From Eudromia elegans (Eukaryota; Chordata; Aves; Tinamiformes; Tinamidae): 64,000 nt of DNA. The stretch is from assembly GCA_003342815.1 (NCBI GenBank), contig PTEX01000145.1, forward strand, positions 372,154 through 436,153, given 5' to 3'. The notes beneath the pieces are model-generated. The model was not told where the DNA came from. It searched no databases and saw only the letters and a list, made by a program, of their open reading frames with translations. Below are positions 63,480 to 64,000 of the stretch, one piece after another; position 1 is the first letter of the stretch, and every line of letters starts with the position of its first letter. Position numbers and translations under genes: made by a program.

Positions 63480-64000
63480 CAATGAGGTAACTGTCCCCAA
63501 CTCCCAGTAAGGAGCACATCACACTACTGGAAACATTTCCTTTCTAAAGAACAAAATGTTTTTAGTGTCTGCTCATTGTTGTGGATATCATGAATCAGCA
63601 TGAATATAGAGGAGGCTACTGGAGAGGTAAGAAAGGGCTCCGGTTCATCCTGTTTGATTCTCTTTTGTTTGCTAGTCACAAAGAGCCAGACAATATCACA
63701 CTCTGCCCTGCTGTAAGGCGAGGGATGAATAGTGCTTTGGAGATGTACAGCCTCAAAGGCAATACCTTGGTAATTGCCTGGGAATTCCCCTAAGAACGAA
63801 CCTATACACTTCCCTTTTAGAACCCTCTGTGGAAAACTGTATGGTCTCCTGGCTGCCGGCAGCCCCAGTGCCAGCATGGAGGTCAAATTATTGCGTTGCC
63901 TAATCTCTGTCCTTGTTAAAAATCAGTCTCAGCTCTCCTCTGACAAAAGAAAGTGCTGTTCTGAGTGCTGTTTAAGAGGTGATGATCAAGAGGATGTGGT
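63480..64000. promoter_or_regulatory. Candidate conserved non-coding block at the window edge (speculative)
   Basis: High-complexity sequence to the end of the window, with retained CpGs and a 14-bp perfect palindrome, GGCTGCCGGCAGCC, at 63851-63864. Both strands have open frames over 63524-63886 (120 codons minus starting from a TTG, 70 codons plus), with no similarity I recognise. It could be a conserved regulatory segment, or less likely part of an exon whose gene lies beyond the window. Confidence 0.25.

Noticed and set aside
63524-63886. 120-codon minus open frame
   Set aside because: It begins at a TTG, lacks a recognisable domain, and a plus frame overlaps it; kept only as a possible conserved block.

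Overview
This window reads as avian nuclear DNA from a gene-poor, AT-rich chromosomal region. The main evidence is six CR1 LINE fragments. Several end in the bird-type 3' terminus, seen here in antisense as a TCATAGAATCATAGAAT or TCACAGAATCACAGAAT start followed by a form of AAGGTTGGAAGGGACCTC. A second line of evidence is one well-preserved solo LTR with an alpharetrovirus-like layout. I found no bacterial-type gene organisation, no convincing host protein-coding exon, no rRNA or tRNA gene and no CRISPR array. Apart from the CR1 ORF2 remnant, every open frame looks like chance: low complexity, no family resemblance, and often open on both strands at once.

Layout. 1-4689: AT-rich unique DNA with a short tandem repeat (618-668) and a possible conserved non-coding segment (2800-3140). 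4690-5250: the youngest-looking CR1 copy, antisense, with a 147-codon ORF2 tail. 5251-15461: unique AT-rich DNA with minor tandem duplications. 15462-15835: an older sense CR1 fragment from the reverse-transcriptase region. 21561-21642: a CR1 3' tip, antisense. About 22430-23330: a GC-richer island with several overlapping open frames, unexplained. 26425-31650: three degraded pieces that look like an ancient palindromic amniote repeat (core resembling CCATTGACTTCAATGG); one folds into a long hairpin. 32100-32570 and 38960-39620: high-complexity DNA that may be conserved regulatory sequence, the second holding a 92-nt imperfect hairpin. 43164-43525: the solo LTR with a perfect 6-bp target duplication. 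44845-45035 and 48761-48935: two older CR1 fragments in opposite orientations. 56660-56755: a weak match to the 5' part of U6 snRNA. 63480-64000: another candidate conserved segment, running off the window edge.

Taken together, the sequence fits a gene desert or a very long intron in a bird. Its identifiable content is retroelement fossils of different ages plus possible cis-regulatory islands. I did not find a new multi-gene system. The most checkable leads are the two extended hairpins (27243-27318 and 39521-39612), the LTR's poly(A) hairpin, and the candidate conserved blocks. All boundaries of old repeats are by-eye estimates. No alignment, folding or database search was run.
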